Source: Enoplolaimus lenunculus (taxonomy: Eukaryota > Nematoda > Enoplea > Enoplida > Thoracostomopsidae). From it: a stretch of 64,000 nucleotides of DNA. The notes under the pieces were generated by a model. It was not told the DNA's origin. It made no database searches and saw only the letters and a list, made by a program, of their open reading frames with translations. How positions within the stretch are numbered: the stretch's first letter is position 1; every line of letters begins with the position of its first letter. The position numbers and the translations under genes were made by a program. Where the stretch lies: contig JASANG010003405.1 of the NCBI GenBank assembly GCA_030248215.1, positions 172,400 through 236,399 on the forward strand, given 5' to 3'. Positions 46,135-56,815 of this stretch are shown here, piece by piece.

Positions 46135-46493
46135 TGTCCAACTGCATTTTTCATCGACTATATTTGTCGACCGTATGCTGCCAGCTAGCATACATACAGT
46201 GCACTGCACCATATTGCATATGCACATAACGGACAAGCATGTCTCATGGTTACATTGATGCTAAGGTGTGATGTCTCGGTTCCTATCTAGACTGACATGA
46301 GGGCATGTAAATTGCCGCGCTTGGAACACGATATGCAGTCGAAAATAGGGTGGACGGTCATGGCATGATCTTGTTGAAAATTGGTGCATGAGCATATGTA
46401 ATATCATATGTATGCAATGTACGCTGTACAATTGGCTTGCCTTGCCGGCAGCATACGATCGACATATAGCCGATGATAGAAGCAGCTGGACAG

Positions 46494-46571
46494 GCGGGCT
46501 GCGTGGCGCAGGGGTAACGGCGTCTGCCGGATATGCAGAAGGTCGCTAGTTCAAAACCAGCCGTAGCCCGC
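46494..46571 (+). repeat. tRNA-like unit type 2, copy c
   Basis: As copy a, anticodon region CTGCCGGATATGCAG, stem partly restored. Confidence 0.55.
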
Positions 46572-46820
46572 TTTTCCAGCCGCTCAATTGAAAGGTCTGA
46601 AATTCCGGTTGCTACCTAGATTAATAGTACCCTAGCTTACCCAACTAACAACATTTGTTATGCAAATGGTTAATTTGAAGATTACAACGAGCTCCTAGCC
46701 AAACAGATTTAAAATATGGCGAGTGTTCGCATGGCGCAACAACATCACGAGAGGTTCGAGGTTAGTGTCAGTCTAGGTAGGAACTGGGACATCAGACCTT
46801 TTAACTAAGCAGCTGGAAAA

Positions 46821-46897
46821 GCGGGCTAAGCGGGGATCGAACTCTCAGCCTATGGAACCTTAAGCGAGCACTCTACGACTGCACCACGTAGCCCGCC
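46821..46897 (-). repeat. tRNA-like unit type 1, copy g
   Basis: Same family, with ACTCTACGACTGCACC in the D-arm region. Confidence 0.6.
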
Positions 46898-47255
46898 TGT
46901 CCAACTGCATTTTTCGTCGACTATATTTGTCGACCGTATGCTGCCAGCTAGCATACATACAGTGCACTGCACCATATTGCATATGCACATAACGGACAAG
47001 CATGTCTCATGCTTACATTGATGCTAAAGTGTGATGCCTCGGTTCCTATCTAGACTGACATGAGGGCATGTAAATTGCCGCGCTTGGAACACGATATGCA
47101 GTCGAAAATAGGGTGGACGGTCATGGCATGATCTTGTTGAAAATTGGTGCATGAGCATATGCAATATTATATGTATGCAATGTACGCTGTATAATTGGTT
47201 GCCTTGCCGGCAGCATACGATCGACATATAGCCGATGATAGAAGCAGCTGGACAG

Positions 47256-47326
47256 GCGGGCTGCGTGGCGCAGGGGTAACGGCGTCTGCCTGATAGGCAG
47301 AAGGTCGCTAGTTCAAAACCAGCCGT
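47256..47326 (+). repeat. tRNA-like unit type 2, copy d, cut at 3' end
   Basis: Identical to copy b over the tRNA body but interrupted just after CCAGCCGT, where the array sequence jumps to TCGACTATATGTGTCGACC. Confidence 0.55.
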
Positions 47327-47452
47327 TCGACTATATGTGTCGACCGTACAGCACAATGTGCATTGCATTTATTGCATATGCACCAGCACAAGCATATCTC
47401 ACATGCTTACAGTTAGATTCTCAGATAGTCCTAGACTTTCGGCATGCTGAGC

Positions 47453-47896
47453 TTAGAGATAAATTCTTAAAGCCAAAACTCCTTTAAAGAACTTTATATG
47501 ATCCTCCATTTGAAAAATATATACATTTCGCAAATATGTAAAACTAACATCTTTAACTGAACTACTAGCTATATGATTAAGTGCTAATTGGTTTCCCCCC
47601 AAAACTTGGGTGAGAAAACAACTTGATAACGCAAAGGGAAACAAGTCTTGGTTATTTCTGTTGTACATCGAAAAGATGATTTGTTCCAACAACTTCTCAA
47701 CACATGTCCGTCTGGGTTCGTCCGTTTCAAAAAAAGCCACCAGTTTCGCGTCAGTCAAGGTAAATCCGATTGGAAACTTCAAACTTTTTACGCAGTACAA
47801 AACCGAAACAACAGGTGGGTTGGAACAATCAAACTTGTGCGCTTCAAGCGAATATGGTACCACTTCGCCACGCAGCCCGTCTTCACATGCTTTCAT
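47453..47896 (-). CDS. Hypothetical exon-like frame of unknown function
   Basis: The 147-codon minus-strand frame has a coherent inner part: SLKFPIGFTLTDAKLVAFF, then RRTCVEKLLEQIIFSMYN, then FALSSCFLTQVLGGNQLAL. The N-terminal 35 or so residues overlap tRNA-like debris (47830-47896) and are probably not coding. No domain is recognised. It might be a last exon whose upstream part has been lost or displaced by the array. Confidence 0.22.
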   Translation of the reverse strand: MKACEDGLRGEVVPYSLEAHKFDCSNPPVVSVLYCVKSLKFPIGFTLTDAKLVAFFETDEPRRTCVEKLLEQIIFSMYNRNNQDLFPFALSSCFLTQVLGGNQLALNHIASSSVKDVSFTYLRNVYIFQMEDHIKFFKGVLALRIYL

Positions 47897-49464
47897 TATC
47901 GATCGACTATATATTGACCAGAGCTTTTAAGCGAATATTGTATGGCTCCAAGACAGCCCGCCTACACTTTCTTTCATCATCGACTATATATGTTGACCAT
48001 GGTTTAAGCGAAAATTGCACGATTCCGTCGCACACCCGCCTTACGCTTGCTTTCATGATCAACATTAAAAATGTTGCCTAAGTTTCTGAACCGGAACGAA
48101 TTTTACAAAACGGAATCGGACCTGTACAAAAATTTCCTAACCTCTAAGCGAGACACCCATACCCCCTTTGGGGGCCCACCGCTGAATGGTTCCCACCTCA
48201 ACCGGTTGAAACAAAAATTTCCGAACTTCTGGAATGCGAGGATAAAAGCATGCCGAGTGCTGTCTCACCTGGTTGCAGCATAAAGATTGTACAAGCTTTT
48301 ACCTAAAATATGAGCTGTTCAACTACATTAGCAGAAAATGTTGACGCGCTGCGCGCGAAGTGTAATACCATTTTGCAAGTTTTGTGTTAAACTGGCTTTT
48401 GAAAGGGGGTTCTCACAGATATCAAGCACAAGAGTGAGCTCGGAAAACGTCACATCAAACACGGATAAATTCTAGATCTACAGCGCTAAGTTTGCGTAGC
48501 CCAGAAAAGCCTAATTCGGAGAGAGTCAATTTGACTCACCATTTTTTGCAGTGTATGCAGAATACACAAAAACAGCAAGACATATATGTCAGTCTTACAA
48601 GATGTAACCGGATATCCGTTTATGGTAAAAATGTTTTATTTTTCCGATAACATAAATACGGCGTGCAAATATCCACCCGGCTTTCTAAAATTGAAAGAAA
48701 CAATGGCGGACACATCAAAATTTTGGTCAATGTATACTTTTAGGGGCGTCCAGTTTTCCTGCGGACAACACAAAGTAGTGCAAGCGGAAAAGTGCAAAAT
48801 GGGAGTAGCATGTTTCGGGCAAACGATAAATAGAACAGATGCAAATTTTCGCAGGCAAAATGGACAGCTACTACTTTCCCGGAAAAACGGGTCAGGCTTG
48901 TTTCGGGCAAACGGGAAAATGGGACAGACACATAGAAATTTTTAAGGTTTTAGATGAATTTCGTAACTTTTATTTCATTTCAAACAATGAATTGTAGCAT
49001 ATCTGTAATAAAAAATTGCGAGATAGAGATATCTACATGAGTTATGACACTAAATTTTACAGGAAAGGGATACCCAGTTACAACCTGAAACGATTTCAGA
49101 ATTGTACACTGCAAAAAATTGTGAGTCAAATTAACTATGTCAGAAATATGCTTTTCCGTGACTACACAAACTTTGTAAAATTCGACTCCGTCAGTGTCAA
49201 ACGTGCTACTCAGTCAGTCGAATTTAACTCAGTTTGTGTGGTGTATGTTACCGGCTATATATACGAAGTAGAAAATTTAATTACGGATACCCGAATTTTC
49301 CGTAGGAACTGCCGGTGTTATAGTTTTATTTTCCCCATTATTTCACCCCCGTAAAAATTACTATAGCTTGGCATTTTTCCTCATGGAAAAATTACTTGTT
49401 TTAGTCATAGTTAGACTTTTCTTCATTGGGATCTCTCTTCTTGGGAAAAATACTTATCTTGTGT
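47897..49464. other. Repeat debris, no firm gene
   Basis: It contains degraded tRNA-like array ends (47900-48060, CATCGACTATATATGTTGACC), eroded MITE B/D-like sequence (about 48735-48935, with AGGGGCGTCCAGTTTTCCTG and AAATGGGACAG), and at 49108-49245 a small TACACTGCAAAAAATTGTGA-bounded piece. Frames of 103-119 aa here look fortuitous. Confidence 0.4.
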
Positions 49465-49819
49465 CAGGGTGCACCGGAAGTGAAAAATACCGGAGCCGGA
49501 GCTGGAGGTCAACGATACTTGCCGGAGCCGGAGGTGAGGCGAAATTAAGTAGTAAAAATGATGGTTAATTAGTTAATTTTAGCCAGTATCTGTAAAATGT
49601 TGTTAAGTTGTTTGGTTTCACGCTAAAGTTCTGAAAAATTTCGGCAATTCTTTCATGAAAATTGTGACAAAAGTCAATCGAAACGCGCTAAACAGATAAA
49701 TTTAGGAAAATTATGCAAAATTTTACTATCGAAATTGCCGGAACCTTCGGCAAAAATTTTATCGGAGCCGGAGCCGAAGGCCGATTTTCTGCAGGAGCCG
49801 GAACTCCTGTTGTACCCTG
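49465..49819 (+). mobile_element. hAT-like element, CAGGGTGCA ends, copy 1
   Basis: Starts CAGGGTGCACCGGAA and ends CCTGTTGTACCCTG. Flanks TCTTGTGT and GCTTGTGT agree at 7 of 8. The inside begins and ends with GGAGCCGGAG-type repeats around an AT-rich core. Related copies are at 51362 and 61699. Confidence 0.75.
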
Positions 49820-50021
49820 GCTTGTGTGTTTCTCCCTATAATTTGTCCTAATCAGCGTTTCAGTTTTCGTTATTACATTCAGACAAATTGACTGACGACA
49901 TCGTTATTAACGATATAATTATCTAAAAACAGGTGGATTATCCAACTGCAAAACGGTATTCCTTTAGACCAAGGTTAAAGAGATGAAAACAAAGCTGCGC
50001 TCAAATGGTCATCGCTTCACT

Positions 50022-50193
50022 GGCCCATGTAAAGATCAGGGGAGGAACCTTTGTCTACAGGACGGCAATAGAGTATATAAAGCTTAAGCTTTCGACTAAT
50101 TTTTTGAGTAGGCTTAGGTATAATCTAATTCTTACGCTTAGACTTTAGGAATGTGCTTACGCCACTGTTACGACCCTGTTCTGTACATTGGCC
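50022..50193 (+). mobile_element. MITE family A copy with perfect 8-bp duplication
   Basis: Starts GGCCCATGTAAAGATCAGGG and ends CTGTTCTGTACATTGGCC. GCTTCACT stands directly before (50014-50021) and after (50194-50201). Core has GTAGGCTTAGGTATAATC and ACGCTTAGAC. Confidence 0.9.
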
Positions 50194-50201
50194 GCTTCAC
50201 T

Positions 50202-50636
50202 TATAAAGAAAATATATACGTTACTCTACAAATCAATAGGCAAGCTTCAAGAGTATGTCTGTATATCTCAAATGCAAAGGCTCATGGAAGCTTTCCATGA
50301 TAGCAGAGACCATATGGGCAGTGAGCACCGGTAGCGCCACAGCAGAAACATTTTTGGGACGATATATACAACAAGATTTGGAATAATGTTAATTCGTATC
50401 TGAAGTGCCATCAAATCAATCCCAATGGATTCAGCAAAGCAACAACAGAGCTGCATCCTGTCCCAGCCATGTCCCCGTGGCATCCTCATGGCAATGCACG
50501 GAAAATAACTTTTTTGCCAAACGTCAAGAAAAGGGAACCTGAACAGAAAATTATGATAATTTTTAACTTTCTGAAGTTTTTTTGCATAAAGAACTGCGTA
50601 CTGAAATGCGTGCAGTCCGGCCCCTAGCTAGCTCAC
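50202..50636. other. Spacer without recognised feature
   Basis: A 73-aa minus-strand frame (50489-50268) is not convincing. Nothing else is seen. Confidence 0.4.
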
Positions 50637-51044
50637 CAGGGTGCACCGGAATTCCGGTTCCGGTAGGGATATTTTTCACTATCTGGTCCGGTAATAAATC
50701 CGGTATTTTTTCACCGCAATTTTCCGGTATTTTCGGTATTGAAATTTTTTATCTCATTCCAAAATTTAAGAAAAATTGACCTAATATTGTAACTTATTCT
50801 TCGCAAATTATGAGAGTTTGTATTGCCAAAATTTTCAATTTGCGTCATACTTTATAATTTATCATGCGTTTCCAGCTACTGCATATGTTTCAAGATTTTG
50901 GCATTATAAATGGTGTGTTTACACCGTTAAAAGCGATAAAATAGCGATAAAATTAATTTTTCGGTAACAAGAATTGGTTGTTTTCCGGTTCCGGTATTCT
51001 TTAACTTTCCGGTTCCGGTATTCTGTAATTTCAATTGCACCCTG
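50637..51044. mobile_element. hAT-like element with CCGGTTCCGGTA-rich ends
   Basis: Starts CAGGGTGCACCGGAATTCCG and ends TTTCAATTGCACCCTG. Both ends carry TTCCGGTTCCGGTA motifs in inverse orientation. It is probably a different subfamily of the same termini as 49465-49819. No coding frame. Confidence 0.65.
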
Positions 51045-51361
51045 CAGCTCTGCTTGCTAAAGGGGGCTAAAAATTTTTCAGTTGGCCAATTCAAGGGTTT
51101 TCAATGAGTTACAAGCAAGGTTGAAAACTTTCTAGGGGGCCCAAAATTTTACGGGAGTACTGTCGCATGTACTTTAGGCTTAGTAAACTTCGAAGATTGA
51201 AACCTAGAAACATTTTTCTCATCAAAATTTGTTTTTCTGCAGAGCGCTTTGAATTTGAAGAAAAGATCTATTTCTAAAAGAAAATAACAAACTACCAATT
51301 TTTGCAGGGGTGGCAAAATTCTATTGGGGAAAATTAAACTATTGGACCATTGTACAGCATG
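51045..51361. other. Spacer, nothing recognised
   Basis: An 83-aa minus frame at 51400-51149 is unmatched. Confidence 0.35.
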
Positions 51362-51606
51362 GTGCAACCAGAGGTGAAAAATACCGGAGCCGGAGGTCAA
51401 GGAAACTTGCCGGAGCCGAAGGTGAGGTGGAATTAAGTAGTAAAAATGCTGGTTAATTAGTTAATTTTAGCCAATAACTGCAAAACACGCTAAACAGATA
51501 AATTTAGGAAAATCAAGCCAAATTTTACTACCGAAATTGCCGGACCCTCCGGCAAAAATTCTACCAGAGCCCGATTTTCTGCCCGAGCCAGCCTCCGGTT
51601 GTATAG
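51362..51606 (+). mobile_element. hAT-like element (49465 family), partial copy
   Basis: Matches the 49465 family from GTGAAAAATACCGGAGCCGG to GAAATTGCCGGACCCTCCGG, but is shorter and lacks clear CAGGGTGC tips. A family A/C tip (AACAAGGCCAGATCG) abuts it. Confidence 0.65.
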
Positions 51607-51637
51607 AACAAGGCCAGATCGCTTTCCAGCAGGGCTG

Positions 51638-51974
51638 AGCCAATGTAAAGAACAGGGGCGGAACAGTATTAAAAGCATATTTCTAAGGTTTAAAGCTAGG
51701 TATAAGAATGAGCATATCCCAAAGCCAAGCAAAAACATTAGGGCCCATGTTACTTTTAGGGGCGTCCACGTTTCTAGTGGGTTTGTAAAACAGTATGCCT
51801 AAAATCTAGACATTTTTTGCTTAGGCTTTTAGAAATACGCTTTTGCAACGCTTAGACTTAGGCGTAGAAATAAGCGTAATCTGTACAGACCTAAAAGTAA
51901 AATTGGACAAAATTAGTCTAAAACTTGAGCTTGCTCTATTCTAGTCCCACAAAAAAACCCTCCGCCCCCTGACC
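51638..51974 (+). mobile_element. MITE family A copy interrupted by a family B copy
   Basis: Left part GAGCCAATGTAAAGAACAGG to about 51741, right part AAAATTAGTCTAAAACTTGA to CTCCGCCCCCTGACC. The gap is exactly a family B MITE (51742-51908). B is therefore younger than this A copy. Confidence 0.8.
51742..51908 (+). mobile_element. MITE family B nested in family A
   Basis: Starts GGCCCATGTTACTTTTAGGG and ends GACCTAAAAGTAAAATTGGAC (last base pairs eroded). Core has TTGCTTAGGCTTTTAG and GCTTAGACTTAGGCG. Confidence 0.78.
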
Positions 51975-52898
51975 AAATTAGTAATTTTTGCAAGGGAACC
52001 AAAATTATGGGGGAAATTAAACTATCAATGACAGTTGAATTCTTCCGCGGAAAAACGCCATACTCGAAATATTTCAGGGGGCGAAACCCCTATGGGTGAT
52101 ACAACTCCCCTGGTGTAAAAAAACAGCGATTGTCTGAGAATATATTACCCAGCAATGAAAGCCATTTAAGTTTACTATAACATTTTAATATAAAACATAC
52201 TAAATATCACACACTAACAGCCCACATAATTTAATTTATTGTGTATAAAAGCATTCATTACTAAGGTCAAAAAATCTACACGTGGCTCACGGAATTAGAC
52301 GAACTTCCAGTTTGAAATGTGAAAACGTATATTAGGCTAATCAGATAAGTGTATCGAATATAAATATGACAAACTTTAATAGGTTTGTACCGTTACTCAA
52401 AGATTCAAAATAAATAAGAATTGCCTAGACTAAAATAACACGGCGAGCATTTTTCACAACACCGAAAAACTGTCGCATTACAATTCACTGCGAAACATGT
52501 GTTAATCAATATTGCATTACATATTGTATAATGGAATTTGTGTACATAATATATGCGAGTTCCGCATAATGTACACATACCGTAATAATTCGCTTTAATT
52601 AATTTAAAACAAGATAAGGACTTGCTGCAGCGTTTAGATACAAATCCTGTAAAAACAACGGAAATCCTCGAAAGCAGCCAATTGAACATCAGGTACAAGT
52701 TAGAGTCAAATCACATGTAATGAGTTATATAAAGATCTTAATGCCACCTAGCGTGCAAATATCTATTCCTGTGCGTCATGCTTAGTTACCCCGAAATACC
52801 TAAGAGCGCTTCCAGAAAATCGCCACATATTAATTGCGTTACAACAATGACTACCGAGAAAAACTACAAAAATCGTACAGTTATATGCCAAATACGTA
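51975..52898. other. AT-rich spacer downstream of ATP synthase g gene
   Basis: No supported feature. A 97-aa Cys-rich minus frame (52698-52405) is not recognised and has no clear splice context. Confidence 0.4.
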
Positions 52899-53683
52899 TC
52901 ATGCATCAGCTGGAACATGATATCCAAGAATGTGTCTACGTCCAACAATTTCTCCGGCAAAGAAGAAAAACACAATCTCAAATGCGATCGCTGTATTAAT
53001 CGTTGCTTCCTGAAAATATAACCTCCCAAGACAAAATCCTAAAAACTAAGAAAACATTTGAATCTGGTAGAACTGATGTTATCAGTAAGAAAATGATTAA
53101 AACAATCTGCCCAAAAACATGACAGCTTTTGTTTTCGACTTTACCTTCGAGGTATATGGGAATAACAGTGAAAACCATATTCTTCCGTCAGGACATTTAC
53201 CTTAACAGTCAAGCTGCGCCACGAACCAGTCTTCGCACCACGCATTAGATCGCCAAATCCTTTCCTTATCGCAGGTAAATCAGCCGGAGTTGGAGGTTTC
53301 ATTTCAACTCGTAGATATTTCCATGCCGTCCTCAATTTTGGGACGCCATACGCAATTGCAGCTACAAAACAAAAGCTAAACTTCAGTTGAAACAGTTAGT
53401 TTGTTTCTGACAAACTAACAATTTCATATCAATAAATATTATGACTGGACCTGAGTTATGTTTACATAAGTTTTATATTCTATAGCTACGACTATTGTCT
53501 ATTGTTGATTGCAAGCTGCACAACAAAAATATCAGCAAGCGAACCTATAACATATTTGTGGTTATCGGAACAAAACTAGTGTTCCGCTAAATACTGTATT
53601 TAAAACCAAATCATATGCATGCGCTACAAACTGAGTTTTGTACCTTTAGTGTACTCGGGAGTTTTTGCAATTAATCTGCTCAT
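52899..53683 (-). CDS. ATP5MG: Mitochondrial F1Fo ATP synthase subunit g
   Basis: Three exons join in phase: 53683-53644 (donor AAAG|GTACAA), 53361-53201 (acceptor TTTTGTAG, donor AAG|GTAAAT) and 53009-52899 (acceptor TATTTTCAG). The 312 nt give 103 aa, the normal size. Residues 1-12 MSRLIAKTPEYT match the family start (xxLxxKTP). Residues about 20-67 give PKLRTAWKYLRVEMKPPTPA and TGSWRSLTVK, the conserved PPTPAE-like and TGS-LTV segments. Residues about 68-97 (EATINTAIAFEIVF, then GEIVGRRHILGY) are the single membrane helix and the GE-x-GRR end. Subunit g is an inner-membrane Fo component that helps dimerise the synthase and shape cristae. The frame stays open upstream to an ATG at 53821, adding a hydrophobic segment, but the short start fits the family. 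A SINE fragment lies about 230 bp upstream. Confidence 0.95.
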
Positions 53684-53914
53684 TATACCATTTAACGATA
53701 ATTTGTCTCTAAAGCAGACAACATAAAGAATGTATAATGAAACGATTATGAAGACTGCCACAAGAAGAAGTGAAGTGGAGTCCATGATGATTTTCGCAAT
53801 GCGAAGAACTGACGGAGCCATGCGTCAAGTAACGTGCGTGCGTAAACTATTACCGAGATGTTCTATATACAGTTAGCGACGTGAACAGTTAGAGATACGG
53901 GCTGTGTAGCTTGT

Positions 53915-54045
53915 CAGTCTAGGTAAAAACCGGGAATTCAGACCTTTCAACTAAGCAGCTGGAAAAACGGGCCTCCAGGCGGGGATCGAACTCTCAGCCT
54001 AGGGATCGTTAAATAACCACTCTACCACTGCGCCACGCAGCCAAA
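53915..54045 (-). mobile_element. tRNA-derived SINE copy upstream of ATP synthase g
   Basis: Body GTCAGTCTAGGTAAAAACCG and tRNA-like head with GGGATCGAACTCTCAGCC and TCTACCACTGCGCCACGCAG, the same as array type 1 with modest divergence. Confidence 0.7.
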
Positions 54046-54949
54046 ATGAAGCCATGACAAATATCATCAGTATACGTTAAAATGTATTCTATATGTTCCA
54101 AAAAATTAAGTAGTCTCAAAGAAACTGTCTAGCGATGGTACCGGGAGCCAAGAATATTCACTTGTTTCTGCCGCTTTTTAGCAAACTTACATACTAGACG
54201 AATTTGAAACTATGAAATCGAAAAACACATATAACATTTCCAAAATTATCTATTGCCATTAAACAAAACAAAAACGCTGAACTAGCCATGGCAATACCTT
54301 TTATTGCCCGCATTTTCATAAAATCCAGAGTTTACTGTTTTGGAAAATGTTACCTTTGGTAGAAATAAAACGTTCAAAATCCTGGCAGTTTTAAGAAAAT
54401 TATATTTCTGTATATATTCTATGACGAGGTGAAAGTTCGAATATTTTCAGCCGTATCACTCAAAAAATTAGCCTATTCTCTCATTCTCGAATTAATCCAT
54501 AATCTAATTCAGTCAGCGGTCAACTTAAGTCATGTCTCTGTTGCCCTGCCATTGCTAGAAACCGTCATCATTTAGCTTCATTCAAGTGTGGACTGTGAAG
54601 TGGTATATATAACCTAACCGTGAAATGCCGTACTTTAAGTCAAAAGAGCTCAAGCCTGAGGCTCACTTGAGTTGTGTCTCTCCAAAACAGCCAACGCCTT
54701 GTGTAGATGAAGACACAACAAAGTTTTGGTTGTGATCTCTGTTATAGAACATTGGGAGGCAACAAACCTGTTGTTTCATGACTGTTGGTGCTGAAAGCTG
54801 ACGTGTTAAAAATCTCTACCAAAGCATGTGCATGCGACGCTTCGTAACTTGACATAATGTCTTCACGAGCAACGGGTTCCATCGTACAGCATTTCATCAC
54901 ACGCTTGCTCATTGCGAACATGCTTCCAGTGGAGAGCGTACGACCATAT
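54046..54949. other. Spacer between SINE and LINE
   Basis: No gene seen. The first 35 codons of the LINE open frame (54857-54950) do not look like reverse transcriptase and probably belong to this spacer. Confidence 0.4.
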
Positions 54950-56115
54950 GCTTACATCATAGATTGTATTCAATTTGTGGACTCTTCAGTAGTTACTTCT
55001 GGCGTACCTCAAGGCTCGGTGTTGGGCCCTTTCCTGTTCACAATCTTTGTAAATGATTTAGCTAGAGTAGTTACAACTGTTAAGCTTAAAATTTTTGCAG
55101 ACGATGTTAAGATATTTAATATTAATAGCATAAGTAAAAGTAACCCAATTGAGTCGAAAGAAGTGCTACAACATGCTTTAGAAGTAGTTTCAAATTATGC
55201 CAACAAATGGCAACTACAAATTTCAATGTTTAAGTGTAAAGTTTTAAATATAGGTTCTAGAAATTTCTTACACGCCTACTCTATAAATGATTTTGTACTA
55301 GAAAATGTTGATCGGTTTGATGATCTTGGTGTAGTGTTTACATATGATTTAAATTTTTCTAATCATTGTTTTACTGTTTCTAGGAAATGTTTTCGTCTGA
55401 TAAACATGATTTCTAAATGCTTTAATGTGTTAAATATTAACGAACTTATATGTGTGTATAAATCATATGTTTTGCCTATTATTGATTATAATTCACCCGT
55501 ATGGTCTCCTTATTTGCTGAGAGACATTGATCAGGTCGATAAAATTCAACGGTTTTTTACTAGACGCCTAGTCGGTAAATTCAAGTTGCCACCAATGAAT
55601 TATCTTTCCAGACTACAGCACTTTGGTCTTCAGTCCTTAGAACAACGTAGATTGATACAGGACATGGTATTGTTTTATAAAATATATCACGGTGATTGTG
55701 GTTTAGATCGTAATGATTTTGTTGAATCTACAACTGAGAACCGTACGAGAGGTCATGATTCCCGAGTTGTTATCAATCATTGTCTCACGGATTCTCTTAA
55801 AAATAGCTTTTTCCATCGTGTTAAACCTATTTGGAATGATTTGCCGCAACATGTTAATTCAGTTCCTCTTATCCATGCTATGAATGATAAATCATTTTGC
55901 AATACATTAAAACGGGTAGATTTCTCTAGGTATCTTAAATTCGATCGTAACCTTGATTAAGATAGGTGAAAATTACGGTTTACCCCCCTTTTCATCTGAT
56001 TATTGTTTGTTACGGAATTGAGTTTCCTTTATTTCATACCTTTATCATGCTTTAAATTTTTCCCTGTTCAAATAATCATTTCCGCAATAAACTTTTTGTT
56101 TGTTTGTTTTGTTTA
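54950..56115 (+). mobile_element. 5'-truncated LINE (CR1/L2/Jockey-like), reverse transcriptase 3' half
   Basis: The open frame 54857-55960 (367 codons) encodes the later reverse-transcriptase blocks: SGVPQGSVLGPFLFTIFVND (residues about 48-67), the catalytic FADD (80-83), then the thumb and C-terminal region typical of non-LTR elements (YKSYVLPIIDYNSPVWSP, DQVDKIQRFFTRRL, LQSLEQRRLIQDMVLFYK). The endonuclease and the first RT blocks are missing, as in 5'-truncated LINE insertions. After the stop is a 3' UTR ending AATAAACTTTTTGTTTGTTT, a TTTG-type tail seen in several LINE clades. The surviving frame has no internal stop, so the insertion is fairly young. Clade assignment needs a tree. Confidence 0.88.
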
Positions 56116-56165
56116 ATTAGGATTCAGGGACTCTATCCGCTAACGCACTCTTATTCGGGTCAATA
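56116..56165 (-). mobile_element. Family F transposon end fragment
   Basis: GGGACTCTATCCGCTAACGC then ACTCTTATTCGGGTCA, the left terminus of family F in inverse orientation, abutting the LINE tail. Confidence 0.6.
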
Positions 56166-56369
56166 CTTTAATAAATTAGCTAGTGCAGCTTAAATTTAAC
56201 ACAGACAAGTAAAAATGCTGAAGGGTTGAGCCGCATATCGATTTTTAATTTGAAACGCAGGGTATCACTTAAACGTTAAGATGTGTGACGGTGGCAGGCA
56301 AAACCTACGTGATAACACATTAGGTAGCTATCCGAAACAAGGGTGTATTGGAACAACGTTGTTGTAAAG

Positions 56370-56815
56370 TATGTGAGGCATGCTTGTCCGTTATGTGCAC
56401 ATGCAATATAGTGCTGTGCACTGTATGTATGCTAGCTGGCAGCATACGGTCGACACATAGAGTTGACGAAAAAGGCAATTGGAGAGGCGTGGAGCAGTGG
56501 TAGAGTGTTCACTTAACGATCCCTAGGCTGAGTGTTTGATCCCCGCTGCGGAAGCCCGCTATTCCAGCTGCTTAATTGAAAGGTCTGAAGTTCCGGTTCC
56601 TTCTTAAACTGACATGGGGGCTTTCTCCGTGGACGCAATGGCAAACTGCCGCGCTACGAACATGGTATCCAGTCGAAAAAAGGATGGACGGTCAAGGGAC
56701 GACCTTGTTGAAAATAAGGGCATGTAAGCATGAAATCTCCGCTCCGGAAGCCCGGTTTTCTAGCTGCTTAGTTCAAAAGTCCGAAGTCCCTGTTCCTTCC
56801 TAGACTGACCATGGT
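56370..56815 (+). mobile_element. tRNA-derived SINE unit, dispersed copy
   Basis: Contains GCTAGCTGGCAGCATACGGT, a tRNA-like head (AGGCGTGGAGCAGTGGTAGA, with TGTTTGATCCCCGCT as B box at about 56535-56552), then the body TGAAAGGTCTGAAGTTCCGG and CATGGTATCCAGTCGAAAA, in the opposite orientation to array type 1. A second head-like GAAGCCCGGTTTTCTAGCTG and body start follow at about 56750, showing two units in tandem. Confidence 0.7.

Larger units (their letters stand above)
43180..47400. repeat. Tandem array of tRNA-like units in both orientations
   Basis: About 4.2 kb built of near-identical blocks. The long block is about 760 bp (for example 46005-46768) and carries one minus-strand tRNA-like unit (type 1) and one plus-strand unit (type 2). 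A short block of about 350 bp carries only type 1. Seven type 1 and four type 2 units are present. Shared block landmarks are GTCAGTCTAGGTAGGAAC, CATTTTTCGTCGACTATAT, GCTGCCAGCTAGCATACA and GTGCACTGCAC. In the long block GGTTCCTATCTAGACTGACA recurs inverted, so each block is itself partly palindromic. Dispersed copies occur at 53915-54045 and 56370-56815, so the unit also moves like a SINE. Confidence 0.85.

Noticed and set aside
43297-47326. tRNA-like units as ordinary functional tRNA genes
   Set aside because: Most have poor anticodon or acceptor pairing and they sit in repeated blocks with SINE-like bodies; only 44933-45010 folds acceptably, and even that is uncertain.
52763-53029. 88-aa minus-strand frame
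   Set aside because: It overlaps exon 3 of ATP synthase subunit g in the wrong register.
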